A DNA stretch of 64,000 nucleotides, taken from contig BTRK01000001.1 of NCBI GenBank assembly GCA_036245805.1, forward strand, positions 28,279,087-28,343,086. The letters are read 5' to 3'. The position numbers and the translations under genes were made by a program. The notes under the pieces are model-generated. The model was not told the origin of the DNA. It ran no database searches and saw only the letters and a list, made by a program, of their open reading frames with translations. The first letter of the stretch is position 1; the number at the start of each line of letters is the position of its first letter. Positions 1-11,859 of the stretch are shown here, piece by piece. This DNA is from Pristionchus mayeri. Taxonomy: Eukaryota > Nematoda > Chromadorea > Rhabditida > Neodiplogasteridae.

Positions 1-798
1 TTCAAGTTGCTGCGACTTCGCAACAAGTTGCTGCAGCCGCTGCAAATTCGAGGCTGCAAACTCATAACTTTGGTTCTAGGCAAGCTAGGAACTAGTGCAA
101 AGAAGAAAAATGATCCTTGTTATGATCCTAGATGATCCTGAAAGTTTGGTATCGATCGCTCATCATTTGCCCTCAAGGCGTAAAAAAGTCACTTTTTCTG
201 ATGCCCCGAATTTGGCCGAGTACCGTTTCAATGCCGAATTTGCATAAAATGTAATTCCAACACAGAAATGTTCAAAACCATCGAAGAATCGATTCCCAAC
301 TTTTGGTAGGGTTAGCTTCACTTTCCAGACCGTGGCGTTCGATCTTAAGACGCGCGCTCCTCTCGAGCGTACATCATTTCCCTACACGGAGAGAGAGGAG
401 AGGGAGCGGTGTGAAGAGAGACGCGCTCATTCTGAGAGGAGCGCGCGTCTTAAGATCGAACGCCACGGTCTGGAAAGTGAAGCTAACCCTACCAAAAGTT
501 GGGAATCGATTCTTCGATGGTTTTTGCACATTTCTGTGCTGGAATCACATTTTATGCAAATTCGGCATTGAAACGGTACTCGGCCAAACTCGGGGCATCA
601 GAAAAAGTGACTTTTTTATGCCTTGAGGGCAAATGATGAGCGATCGATACCAAACTTTCAGGATCATCTAGGATCATAACAAGAATCATTTTTCTTCTTT
701 GAACTTATTCCTAGCTAGCCTAGAACCAAAGTTATGAGTTTGCAGCCTCGAATTTGCAGCGGCTGCATCAACTTGATGCGAAGTTGCAGCAACTTGAA
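1..798. repeat. Foldback (long inverted repeat) element
   Basis: Arms at 1-364 and 434-798 are near-perfect reverse complements around a 69-bp loop. The outer end starts TTCAAGTTGCTGC and the inner arms end near CGCGCGCTCCTCTC. It may begin exactly at the window edge, so the left target-site duplication cannot be seen. The open frames inside (303-626, 332-571) follow the palindrome and show no protein family. Most likely a nonautonomous foldback transposon. Confidence 0.9.
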
Positions 799-1090
799 AA
801 TTGTTTTCTGGATAGCCATATGGCACCTCTCAACCCTCAGAAAGTCCGGTAAGCACGAAAAATTTCTCCGAGGAAATAATCCATTTCGAAAAAGTGTGTT
901 GTTATTGCGTCATCACTATGCAAGAGCGAAGGCTTTTCATGATTTGCCTATAAGTGCATCGCATTCCCCGATGAATTACCTATCTACAGTTAAAATTTCA
1001 GACTGATCGGGCAATCGGTTCAAAAATTATAGGGCTCCGAAATTTTGGGCGAATACTTATGATCGATACTGTATGTTTGCTCTTTCTCCG
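799..1090. other. Intergenic, nothing recognised
   Basis: This stretch separates the foldback from the duplicated block. I see no splice-flanked exon, RNA gene or transposon end here. Confidence 0.4.
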
Positions 1091-4000
1091 ATATACATGA
1101 AAGAGAAGAATTTATCTCTATTTTATGAAATAGGAACATTAAATTAACAAAATATCGAAGCTGAAAATACCACGAAAGTTATGTTATCGGATATCTGCAG
1201 ACAAATGAAATGTCGATGTAATTTTTTTATAATTTTTATGGAACGGTTCCCATGGAACGTGTAATGGACTCGAAGTCATGTATAGTTCCCTAGTCAAGGT
1301 TCATGAAACTCCATAGTATTGGTTCATTCTGCCGGGTCCTTCGGAGGGGGTTCAGGAGAACTTTGAAGGATTCATTAGACAAGCAATTTTATTACAAGCG
1401 ATTGGGCAACTTCTTCCTATTATCGAACCGTCTCCACATGTAATTGAAGAATCTTCGAATATGTATTCCAGGAACCCATACACTCCCTATATATCCCAAT
1501 CAAGCTTCGATGAGGCCTCGATCCCTCGGGTGTGCACTGAAAATAACCGGAATATGCAGAGCCTGGCAATCCCAAACATGAAAAAAGAGGAAATTATTGT
1601 AATCTAATATAGAACAGATTAGCAAGAGCAATAGCCTCATTCACCCAACACAGATGAGTGCTCATCCATTGCTAGTGCCAGTTTCAAGTAACTTTCGTTT
1701 ATTACCCTTCTTGAATCTCACAATTCTCTCCGTTAATAATAATTCTGCTAAAGCGAATTTATTATTTCGAATTTCTTTTCAAGTGCATCAGCGTCGTTGG
1801 CATACTGATCAGGTTTTCCAACTTTTTATCTAGACCTCAGCATTACAACAAAAAACACGGATATTTTTTTCAAATTCTACAAATATGCTTCAAAGCGCAA
1901 AGTCAGGGTATGGTATCCACTTTTACGAATGTGTATTGTGGTCGGGTATTGTGATTCCTTCTGGTTTCAGTTCCCAATACTCGATGGCTTTCACGCTCCA
2001 CCCTACGCATTGCCTTGTTACGAATGGTCTCTTATCTCGTGAAGGTTGGTTTGTGAGCGATTTCTCTCCGGATAGAAAGAGGAATAGCATGACGTGGTGA
2101 AGGTGGCTGCTGGCACGGAAACGAACGCGTACGGAAATCTCGTGATCGGAATGGGCTAAACGTTTTCAAGGGTTAAACAGTGCATACAAGTTACCAACGT
2201 CTGCACTTGATCTAGTCTCAATAGAATCACTCGAGCAAAGTGGGAAGTTGCTAATAAGTCTATGCATTTCATTTTTCAAAATATTTTACAAATTGTTTTA
2301 ATGTAAACTGCACCTTTTAACTTCAGATGAGACGAATTGATGTGATTCTCTGTGTTAGAGTATGCTTCGAACGTAGGCCGAAGAAACTGAAAATTGCATG
2401 ATTTCAAGCCGAGAATGCCAGAATGAATTAGCGGACAAAGCGAAGACTTTGTTTTCGATGCGGATTAGAATCGAGTGAGGCCAGCCCGGGAGAGGAAAAC
2501 AATGAGAGATAGGAAGAAGGAGAGAGAGTCAGTAGTCAAGAGAGAAGGGAAATTACTAGAGAGAGATAAGAGGGGGGGGGGAGGAAGAGAGAAAGAATTG
2601 AACGAGGCAATTTGAAGAGGGAAAGCACGGGTATTCGAATTCAGCTCTTCGATGCATTCTGGAGAATGCAAGGTGGATATTTCTTCGTTAATATAAAGCA
2701 TTGTCCGCTTTTAGCTATATTTCATTATGCTAAGGATGATAGTTTTGTTTACACACTTTATTCGAAAATAACGGCAAAATAACGAGTAATAAAACAACGA
2801 TGCAGTAGCTGACTACAATACACGTATGCCAAGATCTTGTACATAGTACTTATATTCTCCTGACTTTCTCCCAATGAATCGTGATGTCAGGATCATTCTT
2901 CCCTTCTCCACATCAGTACTGTTGCAGTGCACGTGCGACATTGTACATCTCGACCATACGCCGTTCGGTTTGAAGCCAGACAGAAACAAGAAATCAATCG
3001 AGAGCCAATCTTTCGAATAGCTTGAAGGAAGAGTCGCACCGTCTTCTTGTACACGGAAGACCTGAATCTGAGACAAGGTAGAACATAAGAGAGTGAGATT
3101 TCGCCCGGGCTTCTACATTGCCTATGGTCTTTCGATCTGTTAAACGAGGATGTATCGATATGCGTCAATTCTCAGGAAGGTCTTCATACTATTGGAAAAA
3201 AGAATACAGATGCTGATTACAGATCTGATGAGACCACATCTTTTCCAAAAAAATCATAGATATCAAACTTACAATATACAGCGTACCTCGCGCGTTGCAA
3301 TTACGCAATTATTGATTCTATGAGAAGATACTTCGAAATTAGATCGAAGAAACTGAAAATATAATTCCAGTTGGCAGCAAATTCAGAGAAACCCAGAGGA
3401 AACACACATAAAAATGGAAAACAAATGGAATGAAAAATGAAAATGAGCGTCGAGAATAATTTAATTACTGAAATCTGATTCCGACGATTATTCTACCTAA
3501 CAATAGGAGATTCAGTTCGATTGGGAGAGTGGAAAGTAGGGAAAGCGTTGTTTACTGCGAGCACTGGAATACGAGTGAGGCGGGCAAGGGGGTAAACAGA
3601 GAGAGATCGAAGAAAAATGAGAGAGGGCCGGAGAAGCAAACGAAACACTGAAGTTGTGTGCGTCCATCGAGGATGAGTGACCAAGTGACGGAAAGATAAG
3701 AGAGAAAGCAAGATGGTTTATGCGATCACTAACATGGAATGATAATTGTAACAATTATGCAGAGAAAAGCTCGATTTCTTCATTCGTCCCTGCCCCATTT
3801 TTTCATTGCACTCAACATCTAGACAGAAACGATATTTATAAATATAAATTCTTTATCATCGGCTTCCTACAATTGATAAGAGAGATAGCAAATATGGGAG
3901 TGAGGTTGAATTTGCTTGTCGTTTCCTTGTCTGTAGACTACAGGTTTTCGAAGAAATGTGACATCAAATTGAATATGGTTGTGACAGGGAGCTTGAATGG

Positions 4001-5385
4001 TTCGAAGAATGAGTCCTTTCTACAATGCGTAATTATTGGGAAAAGAGGAGTGCGTTAAAATCGAACCTTGGGACAGCGCAGTATCTTCTCTTGATCGCTG
4101 TACACCGCCAGATTATTTCTTCTACCGGTCAGAATATGCGATTTTTCACTGACTCCTACAAAGCTTTGGCGATCAATCCGTACTCAAATCAGCCCATTTT
4201 CATGTTGAACCTTTTTGGTCGGCTCTTTTTGGAACTCCCTATACTGTACTCCAAGTGCCATAAATTGTATCAACTATGATATGTAATCAGTTTAAGCTAG
4301 AAAGGACTCACGAAAGTGCATTTCTTCTAATTTTAATTCGACTCTGCACATGCATCGGCATAATAAGATGAATTCAATCTCGAGACAAGAGTTGGCTGAA
4401 TGAGTAGAATCCCCCAGAGATTCCCCTCCGCATTCCGTACCAAGTAATGATTAGTTAATAGTGAACATTCTGTTTGAGAAGAGTATCGTTCGAATATAGA
4501 TCGAAGAACCTGAAAATAGATACAATTGGCTTGCGAACACAGAGTATGAAAAAACACTGATAAACAGCAGTTAATTAATGTTCTCAATTTTTACATTTGA
4601 CTCTCGTGTAGTATGATGTAAAAATATGAGGATGTGAGAAAGCTTAAGCGTTGGATAAATTTATGTAACAGAAATTGAGTATAATTCGTCAGTTCTTGAG
4701 TTACTGAGAACCCCCCCCCCCTCTTTCCTCGTCTACTCCAAGAATTTTTAGGTATCCCGTCCTGAAGGAGGGGTGGGAAATTGTGTTGGGGAGGAAGGAG
4801 GGAGTTGTCTGTAATCCAAAAGTGCATATTATTTTGATAAAAACATGAATCCCAGTAGAAAAGAGAAGAGGGGAATCTTGTTTTCGATGCGGTCTAGAAT
4901 CGAGTGAGGCCAGGCCGGGAGAGGAAAACACAGAGAGATCGAGAGAGCGAGAGAGAGACAAGAAATGGACAGGCTGTGTACGTCGTTCTGCATCGGGAGA
5001 GGAAACGGGTGAGAGGAATGAAGATTGAGGGAATGTTGAGGGAAGAAAATGATTCATTTTCATTGTCGATGTTGAATTGCTCTTTCCTCTTAATTAATGC
5101 TTACATAGCTCGTTCATGCCCAAAATTTGATAAAAACAAGAGAACAGGAAGAATAAAAGAAAATGTACAAGAATTTCTACAATAAAAAACGGGTTGGGAA
5201 GTATGGTCCATCCATATCTCGCTGCACAGCCTTTGTAAATCTTGCTATGAGGATTGGCATTATCGTGCTTGCGTCTCTCCCACGAGTCTGTTCGAGATGG
5301 AGTCTCAACTTTCAGAGTTGGCCACAGTTTACGCGTCCAGTTATAGTATTCCCCACAGATGGCAACTTCCAGCTCCAGGTGCCTA
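1090..5385. repeat. Segmental duplication, copy 1
   Basis: Collinear with about 16395-20805 at an offset near 15.3 kb. Matching landmarks are the gene fragment (1261 vs 16551), the exon cores (2365 vs 17650; 3331 vs 18650; 4486 vs 19797), the GA-rich tracts, and the segment around 5300 vs 20730. Small indels throughout show it is not recent, except for one patch (1434-1599) with no differences. Confidence 0.85.
1278..1606 (+). pseudogene. Broken copy of the 16.57-kb open frame
   Basis: This aligns with the 109-codon open frame at 16567-16896 but has an in-frame TAG at 1314-1316 and several substitutions before 1434. From 1434 to 1599 the two copies are identical (166 nt), encoding the stretch around ESSNMYSRNPYTPYISQ. 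The product is not recognised. Either the start is elsewhere or this copy is dead. Confidence 0.55.
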
Positions 5386-5570
5386 AGAATTCTACATTCC
5401 CGTCATTCTTCACGTGGAGATAAAAGTATCGACTTCCTCGACGACGCTGGAGTTCTGCTGGATTCAATCCAGGAATGAGCAAATTTCCTTCTACGTTGGC
5501 ATCGGGACTGAAATGATCGGTCAGAGCAAATACTGATATGGATATTCTATCTGTTCCCAGCAATATCACC
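5160..5570 (-). pseudogene. Mariner-type transposase relic
   Basis: The minus-strand frame contains FLGTWSWKLPSVGNTITG, resembling the mariner motif WELLPEGKTITADVY just before the second catalytic aspartate. The aligned copy is at 24490-24860. Stops and frameshifts leave no working enzyme. Confidence 0.5.
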
Positions 5571-6049
5571 TTATATAAATGAAAAATATGTCTAAGACTT
5601 CAGAAATATATATTTTTTCGTGTTGTAAACAATGCAAGCGAGCATAACCTATACCTTTTAGCTTCAGTTGTGTCAGTAGTCAGTGCATCTTTATTCTCTG
5701 TGAGGAATATGCTTCGAGTGTAGATCGAAGAAACTGAAAATGAGTAGCTAACAGGAGCAGGGTTGATAACAACGAGAAATTGATGAACATCTGATTTGGA
5801 ATATAAGGAGTTATAGAAGAACATGTGGGAGATCCAAGAATTAGGGGCAATTTTAATGAAACTGAGAATAATTCTGACTGGAAATAATTAATCGAGACAC
5901 AGCATGAGAAGGAGCGAGTAGTACGTTTACGATGAAGGCTAGAATACGAGTGAGTGCCTAGAAGAGGAGAGGGAAACAGAGAGAGATCGAAGGAGGAAGA
6001 GGGAGTCAGAGAAAGGCGGAGCGTGGACACGCTGTGTACGCCGTTCTTC

Positions 6050-6066
6050 GGGGGGGGGGGGGGGGG
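6050..6066 (+). repeat. 17-base poly-G tract
   Basis: A run of 17 G inside the GA-rich part of an A module. Corresponding tracts near 2572 and 4711 are shorter, so lengths vary by slippage; assembly length is uncertain. Confidence 0.8.
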
Positions 6067-6315
6067 AGCGGGCGATATAGAGGAGGGATGGATGATGGAA
6101 TAGGACCGAAAAGTAAATTTTAAAGAGGATATATATCAACTTTTATTTACATACAACCTAGTTTAGTTTACTTCGTGGATAAAGAGACTACTAGATAAAG
6201 TCGGTGTCATGCATTTCTATCATTGTTTAGTTATTATTTTCTGTAAATACCTCACTCGTGCCCGAAATTTTATAAGAACAGAACAGGATAAATATAGAAA
6301 ATGCACAATAATTTT

Positions 6316-6535
6316 AACAATTAAAAACGGGATGAGGTAGTATCGTCCATCCAAATCTCACGAGTTCAGCCTTTGTCGCTCTTGTGATATGGGGACGTGC
6401 ATTGTCGTGTTGGATTCTTGCGTCCTTCTTCCTCCTTCCACGAAGACGACCTCTTCTGAATTGTGAGATAGGGCAGAAGATAGAGTCTCGACTGCTCGGT
6501 CCCATCCAACTAGAACTGAAACTTTTCCATGGCAC
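6316..6535 (-). pseudogene. Mariner-type transposase relic
   Basis: The minus strand encodes QHDNARPHITRATKAEL followed by WTILPHP, the second-aspartate block of mariner transposases (consensus DNARPH...LGWEVLPHPPYSPDL). Only this short block survives, in an A module. Confidence 0.75.
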
Positions 6536-6544
6536 TACCCCGAT

Positions 6545-7320
6545 ATTCCAAATATATTAGCAGAACAGGCTGTAGGCCACGCCACGTCATTTTATCCCGT
6601 TGCATCCTATGGGAACAAGGGGAGAGAGTGGAGTAGGGAGAGGGAAGAGATAACTAACCTCCCACTCCTAAGCCTGCTCTCTCTCATTGTTCTCGTAGGG
6701 TCTATTCTTGCCCTCTCTAGTAAGCACATAAGGTTCATTTCCCAGTCGCTCTGTTAGAAGCCTGCTCAATTAGTATACACACTACCATTAGACTGCATTT
6801 ACCGCAGAGGAACGTTGTGACGTTCCAAAACTCTAACCGCGCGCGGTTGCCGAGACTCTTCCTTTAACGCGTGCTAAAAATGTGGCTATTCTGTTCAATT
6901 GAATACGATTGGTCTTTGTTGAATACAGAGTGTAATTTTATCTCGCGAGCCAATCCTTTGAACAAATTATTGAAAAAAAACAAGAATTCTTCCCTCTGTG
7001 AGCTAAATGATTTATCAGCATACAAGGAATAATAATTATCGCCATGAGAACAGAGAACGATCCGGCTGAGCATCCGTGCCTTATACATTCTTCAGGATTG
7101 CAATTGTAGCAATCGCATTCTGAAATGGTATATTTTTGTATAAACAACTTTTCTTTATACAATACCTTCATTTATTTTTGGTGGGGCCTTTGGGTTCCTC
7201 ACAGGCTTCTAAAATTACGGTTAATCCTGGGGGTCCATCGTACGAGCTGGGCACTGCAATAGCTGAGTTAAACAGAACGTAAACAGCCTAATCTAATCAG
7301 ATAATAATCAATGCTTTCGA
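6545..7320. other. Intergenic, no gene recognised
   Basis: AT-rich sequence with one CTCTCT/GAGAG-rich patch near 6610-6720. The phrase CGCGCGGTTGCCGAGACTCTTCC near 6838 resembles one near 38005, so this is probably old repeat sequence. Confidence 0.35.
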
Positions 7321-7509
7321 TCTCTCATATTTATGCGCAAACTTGCTTTAGCTATACTCTTCTTGCTAAGTCAGAAAGCAAACCTCTTGATTGCGCATAT
7401 ATGGTATGTGCGTGATTCTTTGAGAAGAGCATACTTCGAATGTAAATCGAAAAACCTGAAAGTGTAATAAACCTATTTCTTTTTTCCAATTCTGATCAAT
7501 GAAGAGAAA

Positions 7510-7772
7510 CAGGCATATTACAAAATCTGGAACTCGCTTTCTAATCCAATAGTAACCATGCCCCGTTTCACTTACCGAAACCTCTTCAAAACGACTCTTT
7601 CTTTTGTCCTCCAGTCGTATAACATAAAAATGTAACACAGAACTGCCATATTTCCCCCACTCCACAAGCTCGCCCGAGCCAAAATACCACCTTGCCTCCC
7701 CATTACGTGGCTCCCGCCCCATTCAAGTGTTGGCGAATAAAGAATAAGCATAAGAATAAGAATAATAATGGA
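7510..7772 (+). mobile_element. 5'-truncated CR1-like retrotransposon 3' end
   Basis: On the plus strand this matches the 3' end of the minus-strand element at 51.3-55.4 kb: the end of the reverse-transcriptase frame (IWNSL..PIVTM, then stop), the shared CGCCCGAGCCAAAATACCAC, GAATAAA, and a short-repeat tail of (ATAAG)n type at 7740-7770. About 260 bp remain, the expected outcome of incomplete reverse transcription. Confidence 0.75.
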
Positions 7773-8194
7773 GAGCGGAAAGTGAATTACTGGCAAAATA
7801 AGCTGATAGATACTCAGAGGAATCTATTCGACTCAGAGTGGAGAGAAGGGAAATCGTTGTTTACTACGATCGCTAGAATACGAGTGAGGCAAGCAATGAG
7901 GGAAACCAAGAGATAAGAAAAAGGATGCGATAGGGCCAAGGAAAGAATTGAAATCACGAATTTGTGTGCGTCCATCGAGGATATGGTGTGACGGAGAGAT
8001 AAGAGGTATAACGAGGTAGAGGTTCATGCGGCCAATATGATGCAATGACAATTTTGTATACAATCATACAGATTGTCCAAATATGAATACTTTATCAGGC
8101 CAAATTTACATTCTATGTGTATGTTTTCAAAATTGAACGAGGATGAAATAAGAGATAAGGTAAGTTTTCCAGCGAACCAAGGAGACGAAGGGCG

Positions 8195-8574
8195 CTAGGT
8201 CCCGAAAAACTGAAAAAAATACCATAACATTGCATACAACAAAACAAATGTATTACCTCGACATCATTGTCGCCGTAGTCTTCGTCCTCTTAGAGAAGAG
8301 GATTCCAATGACAAGAAATTTTTTGATTAAGTGACGAGTGAAAGTACCTTTGCGGGAGCGACAACTGTGCTATAGTAGGTCGTGGTCTCCTTCCCTTCCT
8401 TTACTGGGCCGTCAGTCTGAAATATGATGAGGGTGGTATTGCGCAGGGAGTTTGAGAAAATAATAGCGCTAAACTTACAATTGCATTTTTTACAATGGCT
8501 GAAGCCTTCATTTGATAGGCGAGAGCAGCTGCAGAGCTCACTGTGCTCCAACAGGTAAGTTCGAATCCATCCAT
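8195..8574 (-). CDS. Small four-exon gene, 69 aa, unknown
   Basis: Exons on the minus strand are 8479-8574, 8348-8416, 8257-8286 and 8195-8209, all phase 0, with donors gtaagt, gtactt and gtaata and acceptors including ttttttcag. The model begins MDGFELTCWSTVSSAAALAY, has a middle piece rich in Lys/Thr/Tyr, an acidic exon DEDYGDNDVE, and ends FFGT. No signal peptide or known domain is visible. The start is the least certain part, since an upstream exon or a different acceptor within exon 1 (cacag) is possible. The run of in-phase short exons supports a real gene in an otherwise decayed region. Confidence 0.5.
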
Positions 8575-9708
8575 GGTGAGGAGTTTAACACATAGGCCAG
8601 CACTTACGTCCAAGTCACACCTGCGTTTTTCTGTCAAATTAGTTTGAAGAGTGAATTTATGGTAATTTTTGTGTGTGTTTTGTTGTTTTAGTTTACTGCG
8701 TGCTATAAGCAATCGCTAGTCTCAAGAAGATGCATTTCTCCCAATTTTAATTCGGATTCACACATGCATCTACAGAATAAAAATGGTGATCCTTGCGACA
8801 AGTGTTGCTCGAATGGATTTAATACCTCAGAGTTCCGCAAAGTAACCGTCGTACCCTTTAGTCATGAGTAGTTAGTAGTGAACATTTTTTTGAGAAGAGT
8901 ATACTCCGAATATAGATCGAGGAAACTGAAAATGGATAAAATTTGATTTCGATAAGCAGAGTACAAAAATACTGAGCAGATAATTATCATCCTCAACTTT
9001 TTCATTTGATTATCACGTTTTTTACAATATGAGCATGTGAGAAGGTCAAGCGTTGGGATGAATTTGTATAACATAAATTGAGGATAATTCTGCACTTCTT
9101 GGGTTGCTGGCAACCCCCTCATTTCCTCCTCTACTCTATTTCTGGGCTTGCGCGTCCTGATTCTTGGTCCAACAACAGTTCAGAGGTGGGGAGGGATGGG
9201 AAATGGTAGGGGAGGATCGATGGATGGTTTTCAATACAAGAAATGCATATCATTCTGAAAAAGACGCATGAATTCGAGAAGAAAAGAGAAGGAAAGAAAG
9301 CGTTGTTTTCGATGCCGGTTTAGAATCGAGTGAAGGCTCCGGGAAAGGAAAACAGTAAAGAGACTGAAATGGGGAGAGAGGAATAGAAGGACAGGAAATG
9401 GACAGGCTGTGTACGTCGTTCTGCATTGAGGGAGGGAACGGGTGAGAGGAATGTGGAATCAGGGACTGACGAGGGAAGAGCAGGATTCGTTGCTGAATAT
9501 GACCGGAACAGTCATTTCTCACCTCATAACAGATGCAGATTAACCGTTCAAAACCTCTCTTCCTTCTCTTCGTTGCCAGAAACGACTAGGTAAAGTAGGT
9601 TTTCTCGTTTTTTTGTCGAATTGTTATTTCCTCGAAATTAATGCGTTCGTGCCCAAACTTTTATAAGAACATATGAACAGGATAAATATACAAAACACAC
9701 AAAACACA

Positions 9709-9912
9709 TCAATTTAAAACGGGATGAGGTAGCATCGTCCATCCAAATCTCACAAGTTCAGCCTTTGTCGCTCTTGCGATATGGGGACGTGCATTGTCGT
9801 GTTGGAAATGGGTTCTTACATCCTTCCCACTCCTTTCACGACGACGGCGGATTTCTGAAGGCTTCACCAGGTATGGATAAGACTTTTTATCGACTTTGTG
9901 CCTGAAATGCAA
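9709..9912 (-). pseudogene. Mariner-type transposase relic
   Basis: The minus strand reads FQHDNARPHIARATKAEL then GWTMLPHPVL, nearly the same fragment as at 6316-6535. It sits at the same relative place in its A module. Confidence 0.75.
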
Positions 9913-10484
9913 TGAATTTCCGAGTATCTGCCAAACAATTGGCCAGCTGGTGATATTCGATCGATTCCTAACACTACCTTACGAAACGAATAATTCACGC
10001 TTCGGACCCTTAAATCAACACACTGAACTGTAAACCGTACCTTTTATTTTCGATGAGTTAATGGTATGTTAATCTTGATTCTCTGAGAAGAGTTGGCTTC
10101 GAATATATATCGAAGAACCTTAAAAAATGGGTAGCTGTTTGACAAAAACAAGAGATTGGTTTTCATCTGATTTCGAATATTGTGAGTTATTGAAGAGAAT
10201 TTGACAAATTCATGATTGGATGATTCTGACTAAAAATCGAATTCGAGACTAGTGAAACGAAGCGAGGAAATTGTTGACAACGAAGGCTAGAATACGAGTG
10301 AATGGAGGAGAAGAGGAGAAGAGGGAAACAGAGACAGAGATCGATGGAGAATGAGAGATGGACAGAGAAAGGAAGATGTTGTGTACGTCCCTCCACTCTG
10401 GAAGGGGAACCAGTGAGAGATAAGAGAGAGAGAGGGAGAGAGAAAGAGTCGAACGCGGCAATTTGAAGATGAAACACTCCTGTT

Positions 10485-10736
10485 TTAAGGGTGGGTGGTA
10501 CAAAGCCGTCGAGTTTGGTCCCGGCTTGCGGCTTCTGACTGCAGAAAGGCGAGAATTGCAGATCCTTGATTCCTGGAGCTCGATGTGCCATCATACATAA
10601 TTCCCTCCCTATTGAAGACTACAGCAACTACGGCTGCAACCGCCTCGGCGCCTATTTTCTTCATCTTGGCGTCACTAGCATCTCTCGTCTCAGTCTGGCT
10701 AGCTGAACTAAAGGAGTTGTTGCAACTTTTCTGTTG
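10485..10736 (-). CDS. Terminal exon of an unrecognised gene
   Basis: After the acceptor tatttttcag at 10737, a frame of 83 codons runs open to TAA at 10485-10487. It starts QQKSCNNSFSSASQTETRD, then has a lysine/alanine/valine stretch (AKMKKIGAEAVAAVVAVV) that could be a short amphipathic or membrane-associated helix, and a polar tail rich in Ser, Arg and Gln. Upstream exons were not found; the sequence above resembles B-module flank. It could be the surviving 3' end of a family member. Confidence 0.4.
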   Translation of the reverse strand, partial: QQKSCNNSFSSASQTETRDASDAKMKKIGAEAVAAVVAVVFNREGIMYDGTSSSRNQGSAILAFLQSEAASRDQTRRLCTTHP

Positions 10737-11498
10737 CTGAAAAATAGGTGGGCAGGAGAAACCAGCAGAAACTACATAAACAACCCAGCACCCCGGGGAC
10801 CAGACAAAATTAGCACATATTGTTCATCTCATCAATTTATCATACAATAAATATGGCTAGAGTCTCCTTGAACTCGTGAGAACTTCCTTGACCTCGAATT
10901 GTTGACAATTCCTTCAAGTATTCGTTGAATAGAAATCGATAGCCTGAAATTAAGGAGATTGATTTTGTGTGGACCCTGATTCTCGAGTCTTTTTTAAAAT
11001 TGAAAAATTATTTGAATAATTGAAAAATATCAAACCCAGATAAGACAGTTGATGTTCTTTCAGTACTCGCAATGCCATGAACGTCGTATTGCATTCCGTG
11101 TTTTCGTAGATTTTCTTCTCTTGTGAAGTTCCATCAGCTGTAAAGCACAATAAAATACTCAAACTTGTGTCTAAAAGTTTTACATGGGCAATGATCACGA
11201 AACAATGAAATTAATATGAAAGATATGTAAGAATATTCGAGTCCATTTTTTGATGCACTAATAATACGCTAATGGGTTGATTCAGTCACTTCTACCCCAC
11301 AACTCACCTCATAGCAACATGAAGAGTAATCCTATAGATTTTTCCTTGGAAGCGAATAGATGTCCGAGTGTAGATCGAACAGACTGGAATTTAGATTGCA
11401 TTAGCAAAACTTAATATTTAAAAAAAAGAGAACCCATAACAACGAGAGAGCCTAGACAATGTATGCAGTGACTCAATGCCCGCGCAACTATTCAAAAT

Positions 11499-11536
11499 TT
11501 GGCGCGAAAGAAGACGCATGGGTCTTTGGCCCGCGT
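11499..11536 (-). promoter_or_regulatory. B-module E2F-like block
   Basis: Contains TTTGGCGCGAAA, matching the E2F consensus, then CCGCGT. It lies about 105 bp on the 5' side (minus strand) of the module's exon core. Conservation across modules suggests a promoter element. Confidence 0.45.
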
Positions 11537-11859
11537 AAAGCAGAGTTTACGGATGGGTATCATGTGTGGAACGAGGATCAATATGCAAGGACTGCAGACC
11601 TACAGCCGCTGAATGTTTCCTCTGTTAATGGTTTTAACCGGGTGATGTTACGAAGAAACTCTCCCTCCCCCGTCCCATGCGTCCACGCATCGCATGCCTT
11701 GCTAGCTCCAGTAATAGATGAAGGCAGGGAATATCGGTAGCCCAGTTAGAGAAAGAACAATAAGAGGGTGCACCAGTAAGCAAGAAGGAGAACCATCGTG
11801 GTCCGACCATCGATGCGTAAAAGACTTCCCAAAACTGCACAATATTCCGAATCAAAATA

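Noticed and set aside
303..626. 107-codon plus frame in the first foldback
   Set aside because: It spans both palindrome arms and the loop, with no family resemblance.
4701..5063. 120-codon minus frame rich in Ser/Pro/Leu
   Set aside because: Arises from the CT-rich tract of an A module; similar frames appear at every such tract.
7366..7722. 118-codon minus frame
   Set aside because: Antisense to the truncated retrotransposon end and an A core.
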